DNA from: Butyrivibrio sp.
Lineage (GTDB): Bacteria > Bacillota > Clostridia > Lachnospirales > Lachnospiraceae
Assembly (NCBI RefSeq): GCF_017433805.1
Contig: NZ_JAFRGN010000073.1
Location: 1-43,679 of the forward strand
Direction of reading: 5' to 3'
Length of the DNA: 43,679 nt
Positions 17,570 to 25,986 of the stretch are shown here, piece after piece (the stretch's first letter is position 1; every line of letters begins with the position of its first letter). The notes under the pieces were generated by a model that was not told the origin of the DNA, did not search any database, and worked only from the letters and a program-made list of their open reading frames with translations. The position numbers and the translations under genes are program-made.

Positions 17570-19414
17570 ATGAGAAAGAAGATAATCAGAAGCTATCTTA
17601 AAAGACCTAAATATAGAAATTTAGCCATTCTATTCTTTATACTGACGGTTTTGTATACCTTTGCTGTGTATTTTAAGGTTGTTAACCGTGCAGATAAATG
17701 GATTCAGGATTCTCTTTACCAGAAGCCACAGGCAGTCTCTGGCGAAGTAGTGATAATTGGCATTGATAATGAGACAATAGAGCACTTTGGCCCATATAAT
17801 ACCTGGGATAGGAACATTATGGCCAGTGCTCTGGAGGCTCTGGGAAGTGACCCTGATAATAAGCCCGCAGTTGTAGCAATTGATACGCTGTATATTGGCG
17901 ATACTGATAAGGCTGCTGACAGTAGACTGGCTAATGCAGCGGAGAAACTTGGAAACGTAATAGTAGCGTCAGCAGGTGTATTTGGCTCAGGTTTCATAGA
18001 GGATGAAAATGGCAAGTTTCAGATGCATGGGCATCTCGTATATGGCTATGATGAGCCTTATGAGGGCCTTAAAAACGTAACCCGTCAGGGCCATATAAAT
18101 GCCATGTACGATATGGATGGTGTTCTTAGACACTCGCTTTTGTACTTTGATTATCAGGACAGTAAGGGTGATACCAGACGCATTTATTCCATGGCTCACG
18201 AGGCAGCCAGCATGTACGGTGAGCTGAATGGGATAACAATAAATGATCCTGAAGTTGATGAAAGAGGACACTTCTATCTGTCCTACACCGCAACACCTGG
18301 AACCTACAACGATGGAATGAATCTATACAAGCTCATAAACGGGGATGTTCCGGCAGATTATTATGCTGGAAAGATAGTACTGATAGGCCCGTATGCCGCA
18401 GGACTTCAGGATGAGTACTTTGCTCCCATAGATAGAGCCCAGAAGATGTACGGAGTAGAGTATCAGGCCAATGTTATAGAGGCACTCCTAAGAGGCGATT
18501 ATAAAAAAGAAATGTCTGACGTCCTGCAGGCTGGCCTGTTGTTTATAGCTATACTTGTCGGAGTTACCGTTTTTGTCATGGTTCCGGTCAAGGCAGCTAC
18601 GGTGATCATGATATTTATGATGGTAGTATCCTTTGGCGTATCCTATATCCTCTACGTCAGAGGCTGGCTGGTTCATGTAATATGGATGCCACTAGGAATA
18701 CTGATAATGTATGTTGCTTCTCTTGGAGTTCATTACCTTAGAGCAGCGCTTGAAAAGAGAAGAGTCACCAAGACCTTTGAAAGATATGTGGCTCCTGAGA
18801 TCGTTAAAGAGATCATGAAGGAGGGCATGGAGAACCTGTCACTTGGTGGTAAGACCTGCGATATAGCAGTTCTTTTCGTAGATGTCAGAGGCTTTACTAC
18901 TATGTCAGAGAGATTATCTCCTGAAAAGGTAGTATTTATCCTCAACAAATACCTTACAATGGCCAGTGATTGTGTGGAAAAGAACAAAGGAACTCTTGAT
19001 AAGTTTGTAGGCGATGCCATGATGGCCTTCTGGGGAGCTCCGCTTCCACAGGATGATGCGATCTACAACGCAGTCAGAACTGCTATGGACATCATAGATG
19101 GTGCGAAAAGAGTTTCAGATGAATTAAAGGAAGAAATCGGAGAAGAACTAAGAGTTGGCGTTGGCGTTAACTTTGGACCAGCAGTTGTAGGAAATATGGG
19201 CGCAGTTAAGCACATGGACTACACAGCTATTGGAGATACGGTCAATACCGCAGCAAGACTTGAAGCAAATGCTCCTGGCGGAACTGTATATATCAGCCGC
19301 GTTGTAGCAGATGCCCTTGAGGGCAGAATAAAAGTAACTTCTCTCGGAGATACGATCAAATTAAAAGGAAAAGCAGAGGGTTTTGAAGTACTAAAGGTTG
19401 ATGAACTTATGTAA
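17570..19414 (+). CDS. CHASE2-domain class III adenylate cyclase
   Basis: Predicted to make cAMP at the membrane. Of 614 residues, a membrane segment (about 18-38) precedes an extracellular CHASE2 sensor (about 45-325, with VVIIGIDNETIEHFG and YAGKIVLIGPYA). Three more membrane segments lie at about 322-398. The cyclase domain has both metal aspartates, in FVDVRGFT near 437 and FVGDAMMAFWG near 480. The lysine in TLDKFVGD and the aspartate in HMDYTAIGD fit adenine specificity. The transition-state Asn and Arg are present in DTVNTAARLE. All catalytic positions are thus intact. The start is 25 bases after the FecR gene, so both are surely co-transcribed. Its stop lies six bases from the end of the convergent tetR gene. 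Confidence 0.93.
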   Translation: MRKKIIRSYLKRPKYRNLAILFFILTVLYTFAVYFKVVNRADKWIQDSLYQKPQAVSGEVVIIGIDNETIEHFGPYNTWDRNIMASALEALGSDPDNKPAVVAIDTLYIGDTDKAADSRLANAAEKLGNVIVASAGVFGSGFIEDENGKFQMHGHLVYGYDEPYEGLKNVTRQGHINAMYDMDGVLRHSLLYFDYQDSKGDTRRIYSMAHEAASMYGELNGITINDPEVDERGHFYLSYTATPGTYNDGMNLYKLINGDVPADYYAGKIVLIGPYAAGLQDEYFAPIDRAQKMYGVEYQANVIEALLRGDYKKEMSDVLQAGLLFIAILVGVTVFVMVPVKAATVIMIFMMVVSFGVSYILYVRGWLVHVIWMPLGILIMYVASLGVHYLRAALEKRRVTKTFERYVAPEIVKEIMKEGMENLSLGGKTCDIAVLFVDVRGFTTMSERLSPEKVVFILNKYLTMASDCVEKNKGTLDKFVGDAMMAFWGAPLPQDDAIYNAVRTAMDIIDGAKRVSDELKEEIGEELRVGVGVNFGPAVVGNMGAVKHMDYTAIGDTVNTAARLEANAPGGTVYISRVVADALEGRIKVTSLGDTIKLKGKAEGFEVLKVDELM

Positions 19415-19420
19415 AAGAGA

Positions 19421-20023
19421 TCACTCAACAACAAACTGATTGATGATACTTCTGGCAGCAAGCTCCAAGTGAGGCTTTAAGTCCTCAAGTGTAATGGGAT
19501 CGTTGTACATGATAGAGCTATAACCTGTAGAACCAACAAGCTCAATTATCATAAAAAGCATGACCTCAGGGTCACGGAATTTTAGTCCGGATTCCTCAAT
19601 CATATTGCGATATACTTTGCCAAAGTCAACGTCCTCACTGCTCATAGGAGTGGTGAGGGCTTTTTTGAATACTGCCCAGGACAGGTCTTTATATATGAAG
19701 GCAAGAAGGCCCTTGTTGGCATCAAGTTCATCAAGAACATAGTCCATAATGAAAATGAGCCTGCCTTCAAAATCGTGTATATCCTGTTCCTGAAGTGCGT
19801 TGTAAGCCTGCATGAACAGCTGACTGGATTTATGCGCGATCAGTCTGTTCCTTATATCATATTTGTCTTTAAAATATAGGTAGAAAGTGCCCTTGGCAAC
19901 TTCTGCCTTATTTACTATATCCTGAATGGAAGTCTTATTTATTCCCTGTGATGTGAATAATTCAAAGGAAGCATTCAGTAGATTTTCCATTTTAAGTTTC
20001 TTGTTCTCATCTGCTTTTCCCAT
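19421..20023 (-). CDS. TetR-family repressor of the adjacent efflux genes
   Basis: A 200-residue regulator. Its N-terminal helix-turn-helix is typical of the family: KMENLLNASFELFTSQGINK, then TSIQDIVNKAEVAKGTFYLYFKDKYDI at about residues 30-56. The C-terminal ligand domain is variable, as usual. The gene is divergent from the MMPL exporter. Two palindromes, TGACC-N3-GGTCA, flank the exporter promoter, the classical arrangement for a TetR repressor that also controls itself. The inducer is probably a substrate of the exporter. It converges with the adenylate cyclase gene with only six bases between stops, and no terminator is visible there. Family assignment is firm; the regulatory link is inferred from arrangement. 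Confidence 0.9.
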   Translation of the reverse strand: MGKADENKKLKMENLLNASFELFTSQGINKTSIQDIVNKAEVAKGTFYLYFKDKYDIRNRLIAHKSSQLFMQAYNALQEQDIHDFEGRLIFIMDYVLDELDANKGLLAFIYKDLSWAVFKKALTTPMSSEDVDFGKVYRNMIEESGLKFRDPEVMLFMIIELVGSTGYSSIMYNDPITLEDLKPHLELAARSIINQFVVE

Positions 20024-20160
20024 TTATAATCCTCTTTTCTGTCCCTATTTTATCATATTCCGGCAATAACTGCAGATTACTTTATGTGTCAAAAAAGCGA
20101 ATAAAAAGTAATTATAATTCACGCGGAAACTTTCGGATTGAAAATATTTTTTAAAAATTA

Positions 20161-20175
20161 TTGACCAGTGGTCAT
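20161..20175. promoter_or_regulatory. TetR operator O1
   Basis: TGACCA-G-TGGTCA (20162-20174) is a perfect 13-bp palindrome. Its left half forms the -35 element TTGACC of the exporter promoter, so a bound repressor would block polymerase. Confidence 0.75.
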
Positions 20176-20189
20176 TTATATGTTATACC
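20161..20189 (+). promoter_or_regulatory. Promoter of the MMPL exporter operon
   Basis: TTGACC (20161-20166) and TATACC (20184-20189) are 17 bases apart. TG at 20181-20182 makes an extended -10. The promoter starts inside operator O1 and fires towards O2, about 86 bases before the exporter start codon. Confidence 0.6.
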
Positions 20190-20202
20190 ATACTATAGAA
20201 AA

Positions 20203-20215
20203 TGACCATCGGTCA
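20203..20215. promoter_or_regulatory. TetR operator O2
   Basis: TGACC-ATC-GGTCA repeats the half-sites of O1 with a different centre. The centres are 41 bp apart, close to four helical turns. It overlaps the expected start of exporter transcription, and read on the minus strand it supplies a TTGACC that could serve the divergent tetR gene. Confidence 0.7.
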
Positions 20216-20274
20216 ATAATAAATTTCAATTATTATTCATCTGATGGATATAAAAATTCAGAGGAGGAAATGTT

Positions 20275-22401
20275 ATGAATAAGCTTTCACAGATAATTGT
20301 AAAGCTGAGATATGTAATCCTGATCGTAGCCTTTGCACTTTTAATACCGTCAGCTATCGGATATTTCAACACAAGGGTCAATTACGACATCCTGACATAT
20401 CTGCCCAAAGATATTGAGACTATGAAAGGACAGGATATTCTGCTGGATCAGTTTGGAACAGGTGCTTTTGTTCTTTATGTAGCTGAAGGCATGGATGAGA
20501 AGGATGTTTCAAATCTAAAAGCAGAAATAGAAAAAGTTGATCATGTATCTGATGTCATCTGGTATGACTCAGTTATGGATATATCAGTTCCTATGGAGAT
20601 GCTTCCGGACAGAGTATATGAAGCATTTAACAGTGACAATGCAACAATGATGTTCATCATTTTTGATGAAGGTACATCAGCAGACGGAACAATGCAGGCC
20701 ATTGAAGATATCAGAAAAGTTTCTAACAAACAGTGCTTCATGAGCGGCATGAGCGCCATTGTTACAGATACCAAGAACATGGCAGAGAAGGAAACTCCTA
20801 TTTATGTAGGAATTGCAGTACTTCTCGCTGTAATAGTTCTTTCACTTACAATGGATTCTTACCTTATTCCTTTGTTCTTCCTGCTTAGTATAGGAATGGC
20901 AATTGTTTACAACATGGGAACCAACATATTTAAGGGAGAGATTTCTTTTATCACTCAGTCACTGAGCGCGGTACTTCAGCTTGGAGTTACACTGGACTAC
21001 TCAATCTTCCTGTGGCACAGCTATCAGGAAGAGCTTGAGAATAACGATGATAAAAAGGATGCCATGGCCAAGGCTATTTCAGCAACCTTCACATCAGTTA
21101 TTGGCAGCTCCATCACAACAATCGCAGGCTTTATAGCTCTTTGCTTCATGAGCTTTACACTTGGTCTTGACCTCGGTGTAGTAATGGCTAAGGGCGTTGT
21201 ATTCGGAGTTATCGGCTGCGTAACAATTCTTCCTAGTATGATCCTTGTCTTTGACAAGCTCATAGAGAAGACCAAGCACAAGCCACTGATGCCTGAGTTT
21301 GTTAAGATACCTAAGTTTGTGTCTAAGCACTACCTTGCATTCTTCCTGGTATTTTTGGCACTTATTACACCAGCTATATATGGTAACAATCATACAAGTG
21401 TATACTACGACCTCACACAGACTCTTCCAGATACTCTTGAGAGTGTTCAGGGAGCCAACAAGGTTGATGAAGAGTTTGATATGAACTCCGCATATATGCT
21501 ACTTGTAGACAAGAATCTTGATACAGCACAGATGAATCAGATGATTCATGAGCTCAAAGCTACGGATGGAATTCTTTCAGTACTCGGCACAGATTCACTT
21601 ATGGGACCTTCTTTCCCAAGAGAATTCATTCCGGAAGACCTTCTTTCAGATCTTGAGAGTGATCAGTGGAAGATGGTTCTTCTTACAACGGATTACAAGA
21701 TTGCTTCTGATGAGATCAATAATCAGATAACTACTGTAGACAAGATAGTTAAGAGTTATGATCCTAATGCCATGGTAGTAGGTGAAGCTCCTTGTACAAA
21801 AGACCTTATCAATATTACAAACCATGACTTCCAGGTTGTTAATACAGTTTCTATTGGCTTGGTATTTTTGATCATAGCCTTTGTACTTAAGTCAGCATCA
21901 CTTCCATTTATCCTGGTTGCAGTTATTGAGTTTGCGATCTTTGTAAATATGGGTCTTCCTTATTACACACAGACTACAATACCTTTCATTTCATCGGTTG
22001 TAATTGGAACAATCCAGTTGGGAGCTACAGTTGACTATGCAATTCTTATGACAACAAGGTACTTAAATGAGAGGAACGCAGGTCATGACAAGAAAGAAGC
22101 TACATTAATAGCTCTTTCAACCAGCATGAAATCAGTTATCGTAAGTGCTCTTTCATTCTTTGCAGCAACCTTCGGAGTAGGACTTATCTCCAGCATTGAT
22201 ATGATCGGTTCACTTTGTAACCTGATGGCAAGAGGTGCCATTATCAGTATGTTCACAGTTATTCTGGTACTTCCTGCTATGTACATGATCTTTGATGGAC
22301 TGATCATGAGAACGACCTTTGGTATGAAGGTTAGTGATAACAAGCCACATCATGGCGGCCATCACAGTGGACATCACCTTCACATACACAAGGTTGCTTG
22401 A
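20275..22401 (+). CDS. MMPL/RND-family exporter
   Basis: A proton-driven membrane exporter of 708 residues, of the MMPL/HAE3-like kind. It is built from two similar halves. Each has one membrane segment (about 13-31 and 355-373), an extracellular domain, then five clustered segments (about 175-330 and 520-680). The conserved repeats are visible as LQLGVTLDYSIFLWHSYQEE in the first half and IQLGATVDYAILMTTRYLNER in the second, each with the intramembrane aspartate expected for proton transfer. GAGGAGG precedes ATG 20275. The C-terminus ends in a histidine-rich tail (KPHHGGHHSGHHLHIHK) that could bind metal. It is controlled by the divergent TetR. The lipoprotein gene 86 bases downstream is its likely partner. 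Substrates may be lipids, fatty acids or hydrophobic drugs; this is family-based inference. Confidence 0.9.
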   Translation: MNKLSQIIVKLRYVILIVAFALLIPSAIGYFNTRVNYDILTYLPKDIETMKGQDILLDQFGTGAFVLYVAEGMDEKDVSNLKAEIEKVDHVSDVIWYDSVMDISVPMEMLPDRVYEAFNSDNATMMFIIFDEGTSADGTMQAIEDIRKVSNKQCFMSGMSAIVTDTKNMAEKETPIYVGIAVLLAVIVLSLTMDSYLIPLFFLLSIGMAIVYNMGTNIFKGEISFITQSLSAVLQLGVTLDYSIFLWHSYQEELENNDDKKDAMAKAISATFTSVIGSSITTIAGFIALCFMSFTLGLDLGVVMAKGVVFGVIGCVTILPSMILVFDKLIEKTKHKPLMPEFVKIPKFVSKHYLAFFLVFLALITPAIYGNNHTSVYYDLTQTLPDTLESVQGANKVDEEFDMNSAYMLLVDKNLDTAQMNQMIHELKATDGILSVLGTDSLMGPSFPREFIPEDLLSDLESDQWKMVLLTTDYKIASDEINNQITTVDKIVKSYDPNAMVVGEAPCTKDLINITNHDFQVVNTVSIGLVFLIIAFVLKSASLPFILVAVIEFAIFVNMGLPYYTQTTIPFISSVVIGTIQLGATVDYAILMTTRYLNERNAGHDKKEATLIALSTSMKSVIVSALSFFAATFGVGLISSIDMIGSLCNLMARGAIISMFTVILVLPAMYMIFDGLIMRTTFGMKVSDNKPHHGGHHSGHHLHIHKVA

Positions 22402-22487
22402 TATTTAGGAAAAAAGGATACAAAGTCCTGCTGATGCAGGGCAGACAATATATAGCCAGCACTTTTAGGTGCAGAAAAGAGGAGAGT

Positions 22488-25400
22488 ATGGTTAAGAAGA
22501 ATCTTTTAAGATCAATTTCAGTAATTATGGCATGCATGATGGCTGTTATGACAGTAGCGTGCGGCTCTAATAACGTAAGTACAGCTGATACAGCAAATGC
22601 AGTTGAGACAGCGCAGGAACAGCAGATTGAAAAGAGTATCATGGCTGGTTCACAGATTGCAGCTTCTATTGGAGAGGCTGGTAAGGTTGAGACTGTATAT
22701 GTTACAGCAGATGCAAACGGATCTGTTAACGATGTAATCGTAAGTGAGTGGCTCAAGAATGCCACAGCTTCCAGCGAGCTTTCAGATACTACAGAGCTCA
22801 AGGATATTGTAAATGTTAAGGGCGATGAGACTTTCACTGACAACGGTGACGGAACAGTTACATGGGATGCTGAAGGTTCAGATATCTACTATCAGGGAAC
22901 TACAGATAAAGAGCTTCCTGTAGATATGAAGATTACTTACACACTTGATGGAAAAGAGATTTCTCCTGCAGATATTGCAGGCAAGAGCGGAAAAGTTACT
23001 ATTCGCTTTGAGTATGATAACAAGGCTAAGCAGACAGTTGATGTTGATGGCAAGGATATCGAGGTTTACACACCATTTGCAGTTGTTTCAGGTATGATGC
23101 TTGATTCAGATAAGTTTGCTAATGTTGAGATTTCAAATGGTAAGATCATTTCTGATGGTGGTAACTACATTGTTATGGGAGTTGCTCTTCCTGGATTAAA
23201 AGAGAGTCTTGATATTTCTGATGATAAATGGGATGAACTTGATGATTCAGAAGAAATCAAGGATAAGCTTTCAAATGGATTTGAGATTACAGCAGACACA
23301 ACAGATTTTGAACTTGGTATGACAGTTACAATGGCAAGTTCAGATATTCTCTCAGATTTTGGTTTATCTGATCTTACAGATTCAGGTAAGATCGATGATC
23401 TCAAGGATGACATGAACGAGCTTAATGACGGTTCAAACAAGCTTGTTGATGGTGCAGGCGAGCTCAAGGATGGCACAGGCAAGCTCTATGATGGAACTAA
23501 AGAGCTTTACGATGGAGCTGGTGAGCTTAAGGACGGAACAGATAAGCTCTATGATGGAACTAAGGAACTTAAGGACGGCACAGGCAAGCTTGTAGATGGT
23601 ACCGGTAAGCTTAAGGACGGAACAGGTAAGCTCAAAGACGGCACAGGCAAGCTCAAAAACGGAACTGAAAAACTTGCAGATGGTGCAGGGCAGCTTGTAG
23701 ACGGAGCTGGTAAGCTCGCTGATGGAACAAGCAGCCTCAAGGAAGGTACTGGAAAGTTATATGACGGAACAGGAAGTCTGTACGATGGCATCGTAGCTTA
23801 TACAGATGGCGTAGCCAAGGCAAATGCAGGTGCTGGTGAATTGGCTAAGGGCGCTGCTTCAGCCAAGGCTGGATCAGCAAAGATTTCAAACGGCATTAAG
23901 AGTGCTGAGGCAGGAGCTGGTGATCTTGCCACAGGCGCTGCGAAAGTTGATGGTGGTGTTCAGCAGCTTGTATCTACCATGAATGGTATGGTTGAAACTC
24001 TTCAGGGTTCAGCAAGTGAACTTCAGGCAAATAGACAGGCTTTTGCTGACGCTTATTCATATCTCACAACTCCTGGCACTACTTGTTCAGATACTACACT
24101 TGGAATATTAAATCAGTGCACAAATGGCAAGATAACAGCTGCAAATGTTGAGGCGGTTAAGGCAGCAGGGCTTGCACAGATGGCTGGCACTCAGACAGGC
24201 GATGTACACCAGGAAGATAATGGTTCTGAGCTTGATCTGGACGTAACAGGTGGAGATCTCCAGAATCCTGATACAGAATCAGAGGATGGTAAAGAGACAA
24301 CTTCAGATTCAGCTTCAGAAGCTGGGACAGAAACGGGAGCAGAATCTGGAGCAGATGCAAACAACAATACAAATACAGATACAAACACTGATACAAACAC
24401 AAACACTACTACAATTGCTGATGAGACTGTTCCTACAGCTTCTACACCAGCTGGTACTCAGAGTGATGAAAATGTAAGATCAGCAGCAGACTCTACTGAA
24501 GAGAATGGTGGTAGTGGCAGCAATGGTGTAAGTGATGACGGACAGACATCATATACAAAAGAGCAGGTTCAGGCTCTGATTGATGATGCAGTAGCTAAGG
24601 CACTTGCCAAGGCACAAGAAGAATATGAGAATCAGGCTAAGGAGCAGAAAGAACAGGCTGAGAAGGAATATGCTGAGAAAGCACAGGAACTTCAGAAGCA
24701 GGCAGAAGAACTCCAGAAGAAGGCTGATGAAATTAAGAACCAGGTACAAAATGCTCAGCTTGTAACTCTTTATATGTCAGCTCTTTCAGCTACTGGTACA
24801 GCTGTAAACGTATTTGATACTGTTCTTTCAAAAATGGGCAATGTAGGTATGACTCCAGAGCAGCAGCTTGCAATCAAGACTTTATTAGATGGAACAAATA
24901 CTCTTTCAGCTGGAGCAAATTCTTTACAGGGTGGTCTTAAAACACTTGATGCAGGCGCAGAAGCCCTTGATTCAGGTCTTGGAGATCTTAGCAACGGAGT
25001 AGCTTCGCTTGCAACTGGTATTGGTACAATTGCAGCAAGCAGCGATAAGTTAAAGAGTGGAGCTAGCCAGCTTAAGAGCGGCGCAGGCGATCTTAATAAT
25101 GGCGCAGGACAGCTTAAGGATGGCGCTTATCAGCTTAGTAGCGGAACTAAGGAACTTAAGAGTGGCGCAGATGAGCTCAACAGCGGAGCAGGTGAACTTG
25201 ATAATGGCGCTGCAGAGCTTGATAACGGAGCAGGCGAGCTTAATAGTGGAGCAGGCGAGCTTGATAACGGAGCGGCAGAGCTTATGGACGGTGCAGGACA
25301 GCTCAATGATGGAGCAGTTAAGCTTTACGATGGAGCTGGAGAACTAAATGATGGTGCTAAGAAGCTTGATGATGGTGTTCAGGAACTTCTTGATGGTATC

Positions 25401-25595
25401 TGCAAGTTTGATGAAGAAGGCATTAAGAAGTTGTATGAAGCATTTGATGGTGATCTTACTGAGTTTGCTGACAAGATGACAGCTATTCAGGAGGCTGGAA
25501 GCAACTATACATCATTTGGTGGTGCAAATGCTGAAGAGAAGAGCAGTGTTAAGTTTATTATCAAAACAGAAGGCGTCAAGGCTCAGGATATCTGA
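22488..25595 (+). CDS. Giant two-arm heptad-repeat lipoprotein partnered with the exporter
   Basis: A 1035-residue predicted lipoprotein. ATG 22488 follows AAGAGGAG, and the signal ends in TVAC; an upstream TTG would put junk before the signal. Residues 30-300 form a globular part with DGKEISPADIAGKSGKVTIRFEYDNK. Residues 309-490 are 26 consecutive seven-residue units such as GKLKDGT and AGELKDG, all in phase on glycine. Residues 491-795 hold a helical portion, a Thr/Asn/Asp-rich linker, and a charged coiled coil (EQKEQAEKEYAEKAQELQKQ). Residues 796-970 are 25 more heptads. It resembles the heptad region of YhgE/Pip proteins but lacks their membrane domain. It sits in the exporter operon, so a role as an extracellular accessory or periplasmic-adaptor analogue is my inference. 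Confidence 0.8.
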   Translation: MVKKNLLRSISVIMACMMAVMTVACGSNNVSTADTANAVETAQEQQIEKSIMAGSQIAASIGEAGKVETVYVTADANGSVNDVIVSEWLKNATASSELSDTTELKDIVNVKGDETFTDNGDGTVTWDAEGSDIYYQGTTDKELPVDMKITYTLDGKEISPADIAGKSGKVTIRFEYDNKAKQTVDVDGKDIEVYTPFAVVSGMMLDSDKFANVEISNGKIISDGGNYIVMGVALPGLKESLDISDDKWDELDDSEEIKDKLSNGFEITADTTDFELGMTVTMASSDILSDFGLSDLTDSGKIDDLKDDMNELNDGSNKLVDGAGELKDGTGKLYDGTKELYDGAGELKDGTDKLYDGTKELKDGTGKLVDGTGKLKDGTGKLKDGTGKLKNGTEKLADGAGQLVDGAGKLADGTSSLKEGTGKLYDGTGSLYDGIVAYTDGVAKANAGAGELAKGAASAKAGSAKISNGIKSAEAGAGDLATGAAKVDGGVQQLVSTMNGMVETLQGSASELQANRQAFADAYSYLTTPGTTCSDTTLGILNQCTNGKITAANVEAVKAAGLAQMAGTQTGDVHQEDNGSELDLDVTGGDLQNPDTESEDGKETTSDSASEAGTETGAESGADANNNTNTDTNTDTNTNTTTIADETVPTASTPAGTQSDENVRSAADSTEENGGSGSNGVSDDGQTSYTKEQVQALIDDAVAKALAKAQEEYENQAKEQKEQAEKEYAEKAQELQKQAEELQKKADEIKNQVQNAQLVTLYMSALSATGTAVNVFDTVLSKMGNVGMTPEQQLAIKTLLDGTNTLSAGANSLQGGLKTLDAGAEALDSGLGDLSNGVASLATGIGTIAASSDKLKSGASQLKSGAGDLNNGAGQLKDGAYQLSSGTKELKSGADELNSGAGELDNGAAELDNGAGELNSGAGELDNGAAELMDGAGQLNDGAVKLYDGAGELNDGAKKLDDGVQELLDGICKFDEEGIKKLYEAFDGDLTEFADKMTAIQEAGSNYTSFGGANAEEKSSVKFIIKTEGVKAQDI
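23412..23957 (+). repeat. Heptad arm 1: 26 in-phase 21-bp units
   Basis: Twenty-six consecutive 21-bp units each encode seven residues ending in glycine, starting MNELNDG and ending AAKVDGG. Units in the middle are almost identical (GKLKDGT), while the last eight are Ala-rich (AGELAKG, SAKISNG). Confidence 0.9.
24873..25397 (+). repeat. Heptad arm 2: 25 in-phase 21-bp units
   Basis: Twenty-five consecutive 21-bp units, from IKTLLDG to VQELLDG. All end in glycine except the eighth, which ends in Ser (IGTIAAS). Here the Ala-rich, irregular units come first and the regular AGELDNG-like units last, the mirror image of arm 1. Confidence 0.9.
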
Positions 25596-25600
25596 GCCTT
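25578..25600 (+). other. Hairpin across the lipoprotein stop codon
   Basis: AAGGCTCAG pairs with CTGAGCCTT around a five-base loop, and the TGA stop lies inside the right arm. There is no T-run, so it is probably a 3'-end stabiliser or a weak terminator rather than a standard one. Confidence 0.45.
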
Positions 25601-25640
25601 GGATAAGGCCTGAAATACTGATGTAATCTATGCTATGGGG

Positions 25641-25679
25641 TTCACATTAATTTCACATTTTTTGGTGCATTTTCACATT
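25641..25679. repeat. Three spaced TTCACATT repeats
   Basis: TTCACATT occurs at 25641, 25652 and 25672. The steps of 11 and 20 bases keep the copies on roughly one face of the DNA, as expected for a regulator bound to direct repeats. No family can be named. Confidence 0.5.
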
Positions 25680-25710
25680 GCCAACAAACGATTAATCAGT
25701 TACGATGTTA

Positions 25711-25722
25711 AACGCTAGCGTT
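25711..25722. promoter_or_regulatory. Perfect 12-bp palindrome, possible operator
   Basis: AACGCTAGCGTT is a perfect palindrome with flanking TTA and TTGTTTA extending partial symmetry. It lies 82 bases before the small gene at 25804. The size and central symmetry fit an operator, but nothing identifies the regulator. Confidence 0.4.
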
Positions 25723-25803
25723 GTTTAGTAGTGATTTTATGATTAATTGTTATTGATGACTTTCTTACATCGAGTCTGGGGGGACTATGCCGGAGGTAAT
25801 GTG

Positions 25804-25968
25804 ATGGGCGAATGGAGACAGGCCTTTGATCGTATCATGGATCAATTATATAATCATCCAGAGGAGATGAGAGCAAGACTTCTTGCTAAATATGAGACTT
25901 CTAGTAATAATTCAGAGTCTCGTCCTCAGACAGCTATCGAAATGCTTCGTAGCATGAGATGCGAATGA
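25804..25968 (+). CDS. Small hypothetical protein (54 residues)
   Basis: A short gene encoding MGEWRQAFDRIMDQLYNHPE and then a charged, helical-looking chain ending in IEMLRSMRCE. GGAGG at 25792-25796 lies seven bases before ATG 25804, which I take as the start; in-frame starts further upstream have no ribosome binding site. It has its own upstream region with TTCACATT repeats and a palindrome, and a strong terminator shortly after its stop. These signals make a real gene likely. I do not recognise a family. There is no signal peptide or membrane segment, so it should be cytoplasmic. Confidence 0.6.
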   Translation: MGEWRQAFDRIMDQLYNHPEEMRARLLAKYETSSNNSESRPQTAIEMLRSMRCE

Positions 25969-25986
25969 TAATTATTTAGATAAAAT

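Noticed and set aside
23412-25397. Repeat array considered as CRISPR
   Set aside because: The unit is 21 bp, contiguous without spacers, and in frame with a protein, so it is a coding repeat.
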